Assembly: GCF_042643355.1 (NCBI RefSeq)
Contig: NZ_JBHRSS010000006.1
Location: 124,001-188,000, forward strand
Length of the DNA stretch: 64,000 nucleotides
Source of the DNA: Salinisphaera aquimarina
Lineage (GTDB): Bacteria; Pseudomonadota; Gammaproteobacteria; Nevskiales; Salinisphaeraceae
Reading direction: 5' to 3'
The notes beneath the pieces are model-generated. The model saw only the letters and a program-made list of their open reading frames with translations. It did not search any database and was not told the DNA's origin. The translations under genes and the position numbers were made by a program. Of the stretch, positions 56,946 through 64,000 are shown one piece after another. Every line of letters starts with the position of its first letter. Positions within the stretch are counted from its first letter, which is position 1.

Positions 56946-57644
56946 TCAGTGGCCCGAGGCGAACACTTCGGCATAGCCGCCTCGCAGCGCGGCCCAGTCG
57001 GCCTCAGCGAAATTGAAGGTCGGCGTGAGCGCATCGAACTTGTCGAGCGAACGCCGCAGACGCGCCAGATTGGGCTCGCGCCAGGCCCCCGGCGCAACGC
57101 GCTTTGCCTTGTCGAAATCGATGAGATGGAAATTCAGGTCCGAATCCACCAGCACATTGCGCGCGTTCAGATCGGCATGACGTATGCCCGCGCGGTGAAA
57201 ACGCGCCACGGCGCCACCGAGCGCCTGCCAGGCCGTGGCCGGCAGCGCCTTCTCCATGAGCACATCGGCCAGCGGCCGGGCCCCTGCGATACGTTCGGTG
57301 ACCACATCCGAGCGATAGACGGGGCCGCGCCGTGCCGCGAGTGCCGCGATCGGCACCGGCACCGGCAGCCCGTCGGCATGCATTCGTGCGAGCAAGCGCA
57401 GTTCGGCCAGGGCGCGGGCACGACTCGCGCCGGTCCAGATGAACCGATCGTGGTTGAGATGCGCCAGCACCCCGCCGCGACGGTTGTGGCGCAGCACCCA
57501 GGGCGTGCCGTCCAGCCCGTCGAGAAAATAAGCAGCGCCACGGCCTTCGGCTTCGCCGACCAGCCGCTTCTGATCGCGCCACCAGCGCGGATCGAACAGT
57601 TGCACGCCCGGCGCCTCGGCGATCCGCGCCGGGTTCCAGGCCAC
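56946..57644 (-). CDS. kdkA: Kdo kinase
   Basis: A 232-residue LPS inner-core kinase that phosphorylates Kdo on lipid A. It belongs to the small atypical kinase group: GRGAAYFLDGLDGTPWVLRHNRRGG (core AAYFLDGLDGTPWVLRHN) forms the nucleotide-binding lobe, and GIRHADLNARNVLVDSDLNFHLIDFDKAKR (cores HADLNARN and LIDFDKAKR) the catalytic and metal-binding loops. It starts at GTG. Neighbours waaA and hldE fit an inner core carrying a phosphorylated Kdo. The stop lies 43 bp from convergent lpxL. Confidence 0.9.
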   Translation of the reverse strand: MAWNPARIAEAPGVQLFDPRWWRDQKRLVGEAEGRGAAYFLDGLDGTPWVLRHNRRGGVLAHLNHDRFIWTGASRARALAELRLLARMHADGLPVPVPIAALAARRGPVYRSDVVTERIAGARPLADVLMEKALPATAWQALGGAVARFHRAGIRHADLNARNVLVDSDLNFHLIDFDKAKRVAPGAWREPNLARLRRSLDKFDALTPTFNFAEADWAALRGGYAEVFASGH

Positions 57645-57708
57645 GTGAACACCGGCGCGCGCATCTTCGTGCAGGCCCGCCCGGCCTTGCCCTCCGCTGC
57701 CGGCCGGA

Positions 57709-58632
57709 TCAGACGTAGGTCAGCCACTCCGCGTGATCATCACGCTTGCCGGAAACCTGATCGAAATAGCGTGCCTGCAGTGCTTCGGTAATCGGCCCGC
57801 GGGTGCCTTCGCCAATGATGCGATCGTCGAGCTCGCGCATCGGCGTGACCTCGGCGGCGGTGCCGGTCAGAAACGCTTCATCGGCGATATAGACTTCATC
57901 GCGCGTGATCGTCTTCTCGTGGCATTCGATGCCCATTTCCCGCGCGTAGGTCATGATCGTGCGGCGGGTGATGCCATCCAGCGCGCTGGTCAGGTCGGGC
58001 GTGTAGAGCACGCCGTCGCGCACGATGAACAGGTTCTCGCCGCTGCCTTCGGATACGAAACCGTTGGCATCGAGCATGAGCGCTTCGTCATAGCCGGCCT
58101 TGTTGGCTTCGGTGACCGCCATCATCGAATTGAAGTACGGGCCGTTCGCCTTGGCCTTGGTCATCGCCGAGTTCACGTGATGACGCGTATAGGAAGACGT
58201 CTTGACGCGAATACCGCGGGTCATGTTCTCCTCGCCGAGATACGCACCCCAGGTCCAGGCCGCCACCATCAGATGCGCGGTGAGATTTTCCGCGTGCAGG
58301 CCCATGCCTTCCGAGCCGTAGAACAGCATCGGGCGGATATACGCCGAAGCCAGGTTGTTCTTTGCCACGGTCTGCGCCTGCGCGGCGTTGATCTCGTCTT
58401 CGGAGAACGGCATCGGCATGCCCATGATCTTGGCCGAGCGACACAGGCGCTTGGTATGATCGGCCAGCCGGAAAATAGCCGTCCCCTGGGCGGTCTCGTA
58501 GGCGCGTACACCCTCGAACACGCCCATGCCGTAATGCAGGGTATGCGTGAGCAAGTGCACCTTGGCATCTCTCCAGTCGACGAATTCTCCGTCGATCCAG
58601 ATAAGGCCATCGCGATCCGCCATCGAAGTCAT
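57709..58632 (-). CDS. ilvE: branched-chain amino acid aminotransferase
   Basis: A class IV PLP aminotransferase of about 307 residues performing the last step of Val, Leu and Ile synthesis. Signature pieces are IWIDGEFVDWRDAKVHLLTHTLHYG (core KVHLLTHTLHYGMGVFEG), YIRPMLFYGSEGMG, the PLP-lysine region NSAMTKAKANGPYFNSMMA, and EGSGENLFIVRDGVLYTP. I chose the ATG at 58632, which has AGGAGA eight bases upstream; the frame is open a little further. It is functionally unrelated to the LPS genes around it. D-amino acid aminotransferase is a less likely alternative. Confidence 0.94.
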   Translation of the reverse strand: MTSMADRDGLIWIDGEFVDWRDAKVHLLTHTLHYGMGVFEGVRAYETAQGTAIFRLADHTKRLCRSAKIMGMPMPFSEDEINAAQAQTVAKNNLASAYIRPMLFYGSEGMGLHAENLTAHLMVAAWTWGAYLGEENMTRGIRVKTSSYTRHHVNSAMTKAKANGPYFNSMMAVTEANKAGYDEALMLDANGFVSEGSGENLFIVRDGVLYTPDLTSALDGITRRTIMTYAREMGIECHEKTITRDEVYIADEAFLTGTAAEVTPMRELDDRIIGEGTRGPITEALQARYFDQVSGKRDDHAEWLTYV

Positions 58633-58765
58633 GGACTGTCTCCTGTCCGCTTGGGTCATCCGTCAGGCCGTCGTCGGCCCCGGCAAAGGCCGCTATTTGA
58701 CCATACGCCGGAGTGTGCGTGCCAGCGTTTATTTGTATTTTGCAACTTATTCCAGCGGCCGCGGA

Positions 58766-59722
58766 TCAGCCGGCCGCGGGCGTGGCGTGCATCCAGTCCA
58801 GATAACGCGTCACGCCTTCGGCTACCGAACAGAAGGCACGATCGTAGCCGGCCGCGCGCAAAGCCCCCATATCGGCCTCGGTATAGCTCTGATAACGGCC
58901 GACCAATGACTCGGGAAACGCGATATAGTGCTTGTCGCCGCGCCCGTGCCAGTCGATGACGGCATCAGCGACGTCGTTGAAGGTCTGGCTGCGCCCGGTG
59001 CCACAGTTGAATATGCCCGACACGCGCGGATTGTCGAGCAGCCACAGATTGACTGCCGCGCAATCGCCGACATAGATGAAATCGCGCCGCTGCTCGCCAG
59101 CGCCGTAGCCATCGCTGCCTTCGAACAGACGACATTCGCCGTCGCGTTCGATCTGGCCCGAGAAATGCCAGGCCACGCTGGCCATCTTGCCCTTGTGCTG
59201 CTCACGCGGGCCATAGACGTTGAAATAGCGCAGACCGGCGACCTGCGAGTTCACTGTCGGCGCCTGCGCTCTTACATACTGATCGAAGGCGAACTTGGAA
59301 AACGCATACATGTTGAGCGGGCGTTCGGCGGCGCGCGTCTCGACGAAATCCGGGCCCATGCCGTAGACCGAGGCCGACGAGGCATAGATGAACGGCACAC
59401 CGCGCGCGACGCACCAGTCGTGCAGGCTCTTTGAATACCGGTAGTTGCGATCCATGACATAGCGCCCATCCCATTCGGTGGTGTCCGAACAGGCGCCCTG
59501 ATGAAACACGGCGTCGATGGCGCCCAGATCGTCGCCCTTTTCCACCCGCGCCAGCAGGTCGTCGTATTCCAGATAGTCGGCGAAATCCAGGTCGGCAAGA
59601 TTCAGGCATTTGCGCCCGTCCGACATATCGTCCACGAGGAGAATATCGGTTCGCCCGCGTGCGTTGAGTGCCGCGACGATGTTGCTGCCGATGAAGCCGG
59701 CCGCGCCGGTGACGATGATCAC
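58766..59722 (-). CDS. hldD: ADP-L-glycero-D-manno-heptose 6-epimerase
   Basis: A short-chain dehydrogenase-like epimerase of about 318 residues that converts ADP-D-glycero- to ADP-L-glycero-manno-heptose, after HldE. IIVTGAAGFIGSNIVAAL is the NADP-binding Rossmann motif, GACSDTTEWDGRYVMDRNY is family-specific, SSASVYG and MYAFSKFAFDQYV carry the catalytic Ser/Tyr/Lys region, and LRYFNVYGPREQHKGKMASV (core FNVYGPREQHKGKMASVAWH) is diagnostic. Translation starts at the GTG at 59722 (GCGGGGA upstream), 16 bp after the glycosyltransferase stop; the longer open frame upstream is that gene's shadow. Confidence 0.95.
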   Translation of the reverse strand: MIIVTGAAGFIGSNIVAALNARGRTDILLVDDMSDGRKCLNLADLDFADYLEYDDLLARVEKGDDLGAIDAVFHQGACSDTTEWDGRYVMDRNYRYSKSLHDWCVARGVPFIYASSASVYGMGPDFVETRAAERPLNMYAFSKFAFDQYVRAQAPTVNSQVAGLRYFNVYGPREQHKGKMASVAWHFSGQIERDGECRLFEGSDGYGAGEQRRDFIYVGDCAAVNLWLLDNPRVSGIFNCGTGRSQTFNDVADAVIDWHGRGDKHYIAFPESLVGRYQSYTEADMGALRAAGYDRAFCSVAEGVTRYLDWMHATPAAG

Positions 59723-59738
59723 AGTGCTGTTCCCCGCT

Positions 59739-60806
59739 TTACAAGTCTTGGCCGAGCCGTAGGCCGAGCGTGGCATACAGACGCCGATACCGCTCGGCCA
59801 TGGCCGCCGCAGTATACGCGAGCGATTTCTCGTAGGCGGCTGCAGCCAACCGCTGGGCGTAGGAATCGTTGGCCCGCAGCCGGCGCAGGGCATCGGCCAG
59901 CGAATCCGGCGAGCGCGCCGGCACCAGCAGGCCGTTGACCTCGTGCGCGACGAGCTCGGGAATACCATCGACGGCGCTGGCGACGATCGGCAGCCCCGCA
60001 TGCATGGCATCCAGCAGCGCCGAGCCCAGCCCCTCGTGTACGGACGGAAACGCGAACATGTCGAAGGCGGCCAGATAATCGCCGACGTTGTCGACATGAC
60101 CGGCGAAATGAATTGCGGGGCAGTTGCCCGCCGCCTCGCGCAGCATGGCCTCGTCGCGGCCGCCGCCCACCAGCACGAAACGCCAGCCGGCATCTTCGCC
60201 GTAGAGCATCTTCGCCGCGGCGATCAGATCCATCTGCCCTTTCTGGCCGTCGTCCAGAGCGCCGACATGGCCGACCACGCAGGCGCCACCGAACTCCGCC
60301 CGAAGCACGGCGGCCACCGGCGCGTCGACGGTGAAACCGCCAGAGGCGCTGGGGATACGGGTCATGTCCAGCCCCGGTAGATATATCTCCATCACCCGCT
60401 CGATGGCGCGCGAAAGCACGGCTATGGCGCGTGCGCGGCGATACATACGGCGCGTCAGCCAGCTGTTGCCAGGCCGGTTGTCGACGCGGCGGGTGATCAG
60501 ATAATCGCAGCCGGCCAGCACATGCGCGGCATGGGCGAAATGCGCGCCCTTGCCGTCGTGGGCGTGCAGAAAATCACCGCGCACGGCGCGTGCGTGTAGC
60601 GCGAAGGGCTTGCCGATCGCAATACGCGTCAGCCCGCGCACGTCGGCGAGCCGGTCCATCAGCGGCTCGTTGCGTCGCACCACCACGCGCTGGCGGATCC
60701 CGTCGTTCGCCAACTCGCGAATGAGCAGTTCGGTCTGGCGCTCGCCGCCGCGAAAGCCGCGGGCCAGATTGATATGCGTCAGGCGTGTGGCGTGGTTCGA
60801 CTTCAT
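59739..60806 (-). CDS. glycosyltransferase family 4 (probable LPS core)
   Basis: A GT4 enzyme of about 355 residues. The N-terminal lobe has THINLARGFRGGERQTELL; the C-terminal lobe shows VGHVGALDDGQKGQMDLI, FVLVGGGRDEAMLREA, FAGHVDNVGDYLAAF and PSVHEGLGSALLDAMHAGLPIVAS with the E-x7-E-type donor site. It is followed by hldD at 16 bp and lies among LPS genes, so a core sugar (heptose or hexose) transfer is likely. I chose the ATG at 60806; a GTG two codons earlier is possible. The acceptor is unknown. Confidence 0.85.
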   Translation of the reverse strand: MKSNHATRLTHINLARGFRGGERQTELLIRELANDGIRQRVVVRRNEPLMDRLADVRGLTRIAIGKPFALHARAVRGDFLHAHDGKGAHFAHAAHVLAGCDYLITRRVDNRPGNSWLTRRMYRRARAIAVLSRAIERVMEIYLPGLDMTRIPSASGGFTVDAPVAAVLRAEFGGACVVGHVGALDDGQKGQMDLIAAAKMLYGEDAGWRFVLVGGGRDEAMLREAAGNCPAIHFAGHVDNVGDYLAAFDMFAFPSVHEGLGSALLDAMHAGLPIVASAVDGIPELVAHEVNGLLVPARSPDSLADALRRLRANDSYAQRLAAAAYEKSLAYTAAAMAERYRRLYATLGLRLGQDL

Positions 60807-60899
60807 TGTCACCGCGGTGATGGCTCGGAGCGGCTATCCAGCCTTACCGATTGTGCAGGCATTGTGCCCGCCCGCTTGCGTGCATGGTAGCGGCCGAAA

Positions 60900-63674
60900 T
60901 CAGCCGGCCCGCGCGGCCGCGACCCAGTCCGTCCACAGCGCTGCGACATCACGCCGCATATCCGGCCACCGGTCCGCATCGATCATGGCGCGTTGACGCT
61001 GCAATGAATCCGCATGAATCTGCTGACGATAGCTGCGATAGGCGTGGGTGAGTGTCTTCACCGCCTCGTAATCGGCGATGCCGGCGGACTCCAGCGTCTC
61101 CAGGATCCGGATCGCGTCCGAGAAGATCAGGATTTCCGGGCAATCGTGGCCGTAGCGCAGAGCCGAAAACTGGGCCATGAACTCGATGTCGATCAAGCCG
61201 CCGCTCATCTGTTTCACATCGAGACGCTCGGCCGTACTCTCGTCCTTCACGCCGCGCATCCGATCGCGCATGGTGCCCACTTCTTCGGCGAGCGTGGCCA
61301 GATCGCGTGGCTGAGCCAGCGTCTCGCGGCGGATTTCAGCGAAGCGTTCACCCAGCCCGGGATGCCCGGCCACATAGCGCGACCGTACCAGGGCCTGATG
61401 CTCCCAGGTCCAGGCTTTGTCCTGCTGATAGCGCGCGAACGCGTCGATATGGCTGACCATGAGGCCCGACTTGCCGCTGGGCCGCAGGCGCATGTCGATC
61501 TCGTAGGCCCGCCCGGCGGCGGTCTGGGTGGACAGGATATGGATCAGGCGCTGGGCGAGGCGGGTGAAGAACGCCTGATGGGTGAGTTCGCGCTTGCCGT
61601 CGGTCATCTTCTCGGTGGGGCCGTCGTAGACGAACACCAGGTCCAGATCCGAGGTGTAGCCCAGCTCCAGCCCCCCGAGCTTGCCGTAGCCGATGATCGC
61701 GAAGGCGATACGTTCGCCGTCGTCGTCGCGCGGCGTGCCGTAGCGACGGATCATCTGTTGCCAAGCCATCTCCAGCGCGGCATCGAGCACGACCTCGGCC
61801 AGCTCGGTGAGATTATCGGAGACGATCATGAGTGGCATGGAACGGCTCACGTCGGCCGCCGCTATGCGCAGCGTCGCGCTCTGGGCAAAACGCCGCAGCG
61901 CGTCCATCTGGTGTTCGAGGTCGTCGGCATCGATCGCGGCCAGATCCTCATCCAGACTCGCCGCCAGCTCCGCGCGCCGCGGCGGCTTGTAGAGCTGGCG
62001 CGGGTCGAGCAGGCTATCCAGCAACGCCGGCTGCTCACGGATACGGCTGGTGATCCATTCACTGGCCGCGCACAGGCGCATGAGCGTCGACAGGGCCGCC
62101 GGATGCTCGACCAGCAACGCCATGTAGGTGCTGCGACCGACGATGGCGGACAGCACCGACAAGGTGCGCGTTATCGCGCGGTCCGGATTGCGATTGCGCG
62201 CCGCGGCCCCGAACAACAGCGGAACCAGGCGCGCAATCCAGCGCCGGCCCCGGTCTTCGAGCGCCCGATACAGCCCCTGCTCCTGCAGACCACCCAGCGC
62301 CTCGCGCACCTCTTCGACCGCTCCGATGCCATAGTCGGCCAACAATGCTGCCGCCGTGTCGTCATCAAGACTGCCTTCCCACAGCGCCAGCAGGCGCTCG
62401 GTTTCGGGGTCGGTCTGCGCATCATCCGCCTGTGGCGAGACAAACACCTGCTCGAAGGCGTCATGCACCCCGTAGCGCGTCGCACGCATGGCTTCGGCGA
62501 ACGCATCCCAGCTATCGTAATCCATGGCCCGTGCCAGCGCGGCACGGGCGGCCTCGGCTTCGGGCAGGTCGTGGGTCTGCCGATCATCGGCCATCTGCAG
62601 GCGATTCTCTGCCCGCCGCAGGAACCGATAAGAGGCTTCCAGCTCGCGCGCCGTATATTCCGGCAGGTGGCCGGCCTCGGCCAGGCGCGCCAGCGTGGGC
62701 AGCAGGCGGCTGTCCTGCAAGGCCGGCTCCTGCCCGCCACGGATCAGCTGAAACGCCTGCACCACGAATTCGATCTCGCGAATACCTCCCAGGCCCAGCT
62801 TGATGTTGTCGTGCAGTTCCGCCTGCGCCACCTGACGATCGATCAGCGCCTTCATCTCGCGGATCGACTCGAAGGTGCCGTAGTCCAGATAGCGGCGGTA
62901 GACGAAGGGTCGCAGCGCGTCGATGAGCGTCTCGCCGCCCTCGATATCTCCGGCCACCGGACGCGCCTTCACCCAGGCGTAGCGCTCCCATTCGCGCCCA
63001 TGCGACTGGTAGTAGCTTTCCATCGCCGCGATGCTCGCCACCAGCGCGCCGGCGTCGCCAAAGGGGCGCAGGCGCGTGTCCACGCGATAGACGAAGCCGT
63101 CGCGCGTGGTCTCGCTCAGGCACTGAACCAGTTTCTGCGCCACCCGGCGCAGGTAGCCGTCGGCATCCAGCGAGCGCTCGCCATCGGATTCGCCGGCCAC
63201 GCCGTAGGCAAAGATCAGGTCGATATCGGAGGAGAAATTGAGTTCACCGCCGCCCAACTTGCCCATGCCGATCACCACCAGCCGAATCGGGTTTCCATGG
63301 GCGTCGTGGAGACGACCGTAGCGTTCGCCAACTGCCCGCTCGGCGTGAACGAGAGCTACTTCGATGCACTCATCGGCGAGCCTGGAAAGCGCTGCCAGCG
63401 TATCTTCGAGCGCATCCACCCCGGCCAGATCGCGCCAGGCGATCACCGCCATGCTCTCGTCGCGGTAACGACGCAGCGCAGCATCGAAGGTGCGGCTGTC
63501 GGTTTCCGGGTCGGGCGGCGCCGCGACCGCGTCGCCACCCTCTTCCAGACGCCCCTGCCCGGCCAGCGTGGCAAGCTGTTGCGGATGCGCGTTGATCCAG
63601 TCGTCGAGAAATCCGCTCAGCCCGATGACGGCATCCCGGGTCTGGGCGATGTGGGCGGGCAGATCAGTGGACAT
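60900..63674 (-). CDS. glnE: glutamine synthetase adenylyltransferase / adenylyl-removing enzyme
   Basis: A GlnE of about 924 residues that controls glutamine synthetase by adding and removing AMP. The N-terminal adenylyl-removing domain shows VIGMGKLGGGELNFSSDIDLIFAY (core GKLGGGELNFSSDIDLIF), and the C-terminal adenylyltransferase domain shows IIGYGKLGGLELGYTSDLDLVFVYD (core GKLGGLELGYTSDLDLVF). GlnD/PII-responsive linker helices lie between. The ATG at 63674 has AGAGGAGA upstream. Length is full. glnE next to heptose genes recalls the hldE-glnE linkage in enterobacteria. Confidence 0.96.
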   Translation of the reverse strand: MSTDLPAHIAQTRDAVIGLSGFLDDWINAHPQQLATLAGQGRLEEGGDAVAAPPDPETDSRTFDAALRRYRDESMAVIAWRDLAGVDALEDTLAALSRLADECIEVALVHAERAVGERYGRLHDAHGNPIRLVVIGMGKLGGGELNFSSDIDLIFAYGVAGESDGERSLDADGYLRRVAQKLVQCLSETTRDGFVYRVDTRLRPFGDAGALVASIAAMESYYQSHGREWERYAWVKARPVAGDIEGGETLIDALRPFVYRRYLDYGTFESIREMKALIDRQVAQAELHDNIKLGLGGIREIEFVVQAFQLIRGGQEPALQDSRLLPTLARLAEAGHLPEYTARELEASYRFLRRAENRLQMADDRQTHDLPEAEAARAALARAMDYDSWDAFAEAMRATRYGVHDAFEQVFVSPQADDAQTDPETERLLALWEGSLDDDTAAALLADYGIGAVEEVREALGGLQEQGLYRALEDRGRRWIARLVPLLFGAAARNRNPDRAITRTLSVLSAIVGRSTYMALLVEHPAALSTLMRLCAASEWITSRIREQPALLDSLLDPRQLYKPPRRAELAASLDEDLAAIDADDLEHQMDALRRFAQSATLRIAAADVSRSMPLMIVSDNLTELAEVVLDAALEMAWQQMIRRYGTPRDDDGERIAFAIIGYGKLGGLELGYTSDLDLVFVYDGPTEKMTDGKRELTHQAFFTRLAQRLIHILSTQTAAGRAYEIDMRLRPSGKSGLMVSHIDAFARYQQDKAWTWEHQALVRSRYVAGHPGLGERFAEIRRETLAQPRDLATLAEEVGTMRDRMRGVKDESTAERLDVKQMSGGLIDIEFMAQFSALRYGHDCPEILIFSDAIRILETLESAGIADYEAVKTLTHAYRSYRQQIHADSLQRQRAMIDADRWPDMRRDVAALWTDWVAAARAG

Positions 63675-63721
63675 GAATTCTCCTCTTGCGGCCAAGCGCC
63701 AGGCTCGCAATGTGCGCTGAA

Positions 63722-64000
63722 TTACAGGGTACGGCCTGCGGCGACCCGATCAATGAGCGCACTATAGCTATCGGCACTGCGATCGATGGAAAAATCCTGG
63801 GCGCGATGACGCAGTCCGGCCGGCTCCGGCGGCGCATCCAGCGTTGTCGTAATCGCCCGCGCCAGCGATGCCGGATCGCCCATGGCCACCAGCGGGCCGT
63901 GGCGTCCGTCGGCCAGAATCTCGCGCGGGCCGCTCGGACAATCGGTCGCCACCACCGGGCAACCGCAGGCCATGGCTTCGATGAGGACATTGCCCAGCCC
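63722..64000 (-). CDS. glycosyltransferase family 4, C-terminal part (cut by window edge)
   Basis: The last 92 residues of a GT4 enzyme whose start lies beyond the window. GLGNVLIEAMACGCPVVATDCPSGPREIL is the conserved donor-binding segment (E-x7-E type; core IEAMACGCPVVATDCPSGP), followed by a typical C-terminal helix region. It is probably another LPS-related transferase, upstream of glnE by 47 bp. The specificity and total length cannot be judged. Confidence 0.85.
   Translation of the reverse strand, partial: GLGNVLIEAMACGCPVVATDCPSGPREILADGRHGPLVAMGDPASLARAITTTLDAPPEPAGLRHRAQDFSIDRSADSYSALIDRVAAGRTL

Noticed and set aside
58766..60193. Apparent 475-residue fusion ending in hldD
   Set aside because: Its first ~157 codons are the out-of-frame shadow of the upstream glycosyltransferase; a GTG with a GGGGA site at 59722 gives a normal-length HldD.
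61014..63767. Very long open frame (917 codons) on the plus strand opposite glnE, and similar ones opposite waaA/hldE, a GT4 at 13-14 kb and ilvE
   Set aside because: High-GC codon bias on the real strand leaves the antisense frame open. These frames have no family-like sequence and sit exactly over well-recognised genes.

Overview
The window looks like a chromosome segment of a fairly high-GC gammaproteobacterium, probably aquatic or halophilic. The evidence is a Kdo/heptose LPS gene set (waaA, hldE, hldD, kdkA, lpxL), glnE, a bifunctional putA with a Na+/proline symporter, and a complete exosortase A (XrtA)/PEP-CTERM exopolysaccharide locus. A Salinisphaera-like organism would fit, but the genus is a guess. 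The LPS/housekeeping side (about 45-64 kb) is visibly richer in G+C than the exopolysaccharide side (about 0-44 kb).

Region 1 (0.4-43.7 kb, every gene on the minus strand) is one large XrtA-type exopolysaccharide (EPS) locus. In transcription order, from high to low coordinates, it runs: a large YetA/PcRGLX-like lipoprotein; a UDP-GlcNAc 2-epimerase (wecB type); two small PEP-CTERM proteins, each behind a near-perfect sigma-54 promoter; the initiating sugar transferase; the kinase/regulator pair PrsK/PrsR; the TPR lipoprotein PrsT; then, after a 294-bp gap, the export and length-control set (Wza-like, Wzz-like, tyrosine autokinase, outer-membrane barrel, ExeA-like ATPase); the deacetylase; a FemAB-like protein; exosortase A flanked by its two marker glycosyltransferases; an asparagine-synthase-like amidotransferase; a sulfotransferase; two GT4 enzymes; and an ATP-grasp ligase. 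After a 330-bp gap come an O-antigen-ligase-like polymerase, a GT4, a second YetA-like lipoprotein paralogous to the first, a flippase and three more glycosyltransferases. Many adjacent genes overlap by 4 bp (ATGA/GTGA), which points to long coupled operons.

The parts fit a Wzx/Wzy-type pathway: lipid-linked initiation, stepwise glycosylation, decoration (deacetylation, amide chemistry, probable sulfation), flipping, polymerisation and Wzz/tyrosine-kinase-controlled export. Exosortase A would process the PEP-CTERM proteins. PrsK/PrsR, acting with sigma-54, would switch the PEP-CTERM genes on. The most interesting points are the two sigma-54 promoters, the amide-forming enzymes plus sulfotransferase (an unusually decorated EPS), and the duplicated lipoprotein near both ends of the locus.

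Region 2 (43.7-53 kb): a 1.4-kb stretch with no recognisable gene, putA (plus strand), a convergent putP, and a CotH-kinase-like lipoprotein. Region 3 (53-64 kb): LPS core/lipid A genes (waaA, hldE, lpxL, kdkA, hldD, a GT4), with ilvE, glnE and a glycosyltransferase cut by the window edge. I found no tRNA, rRNA, CRISPR array, transposase or prophage gene.
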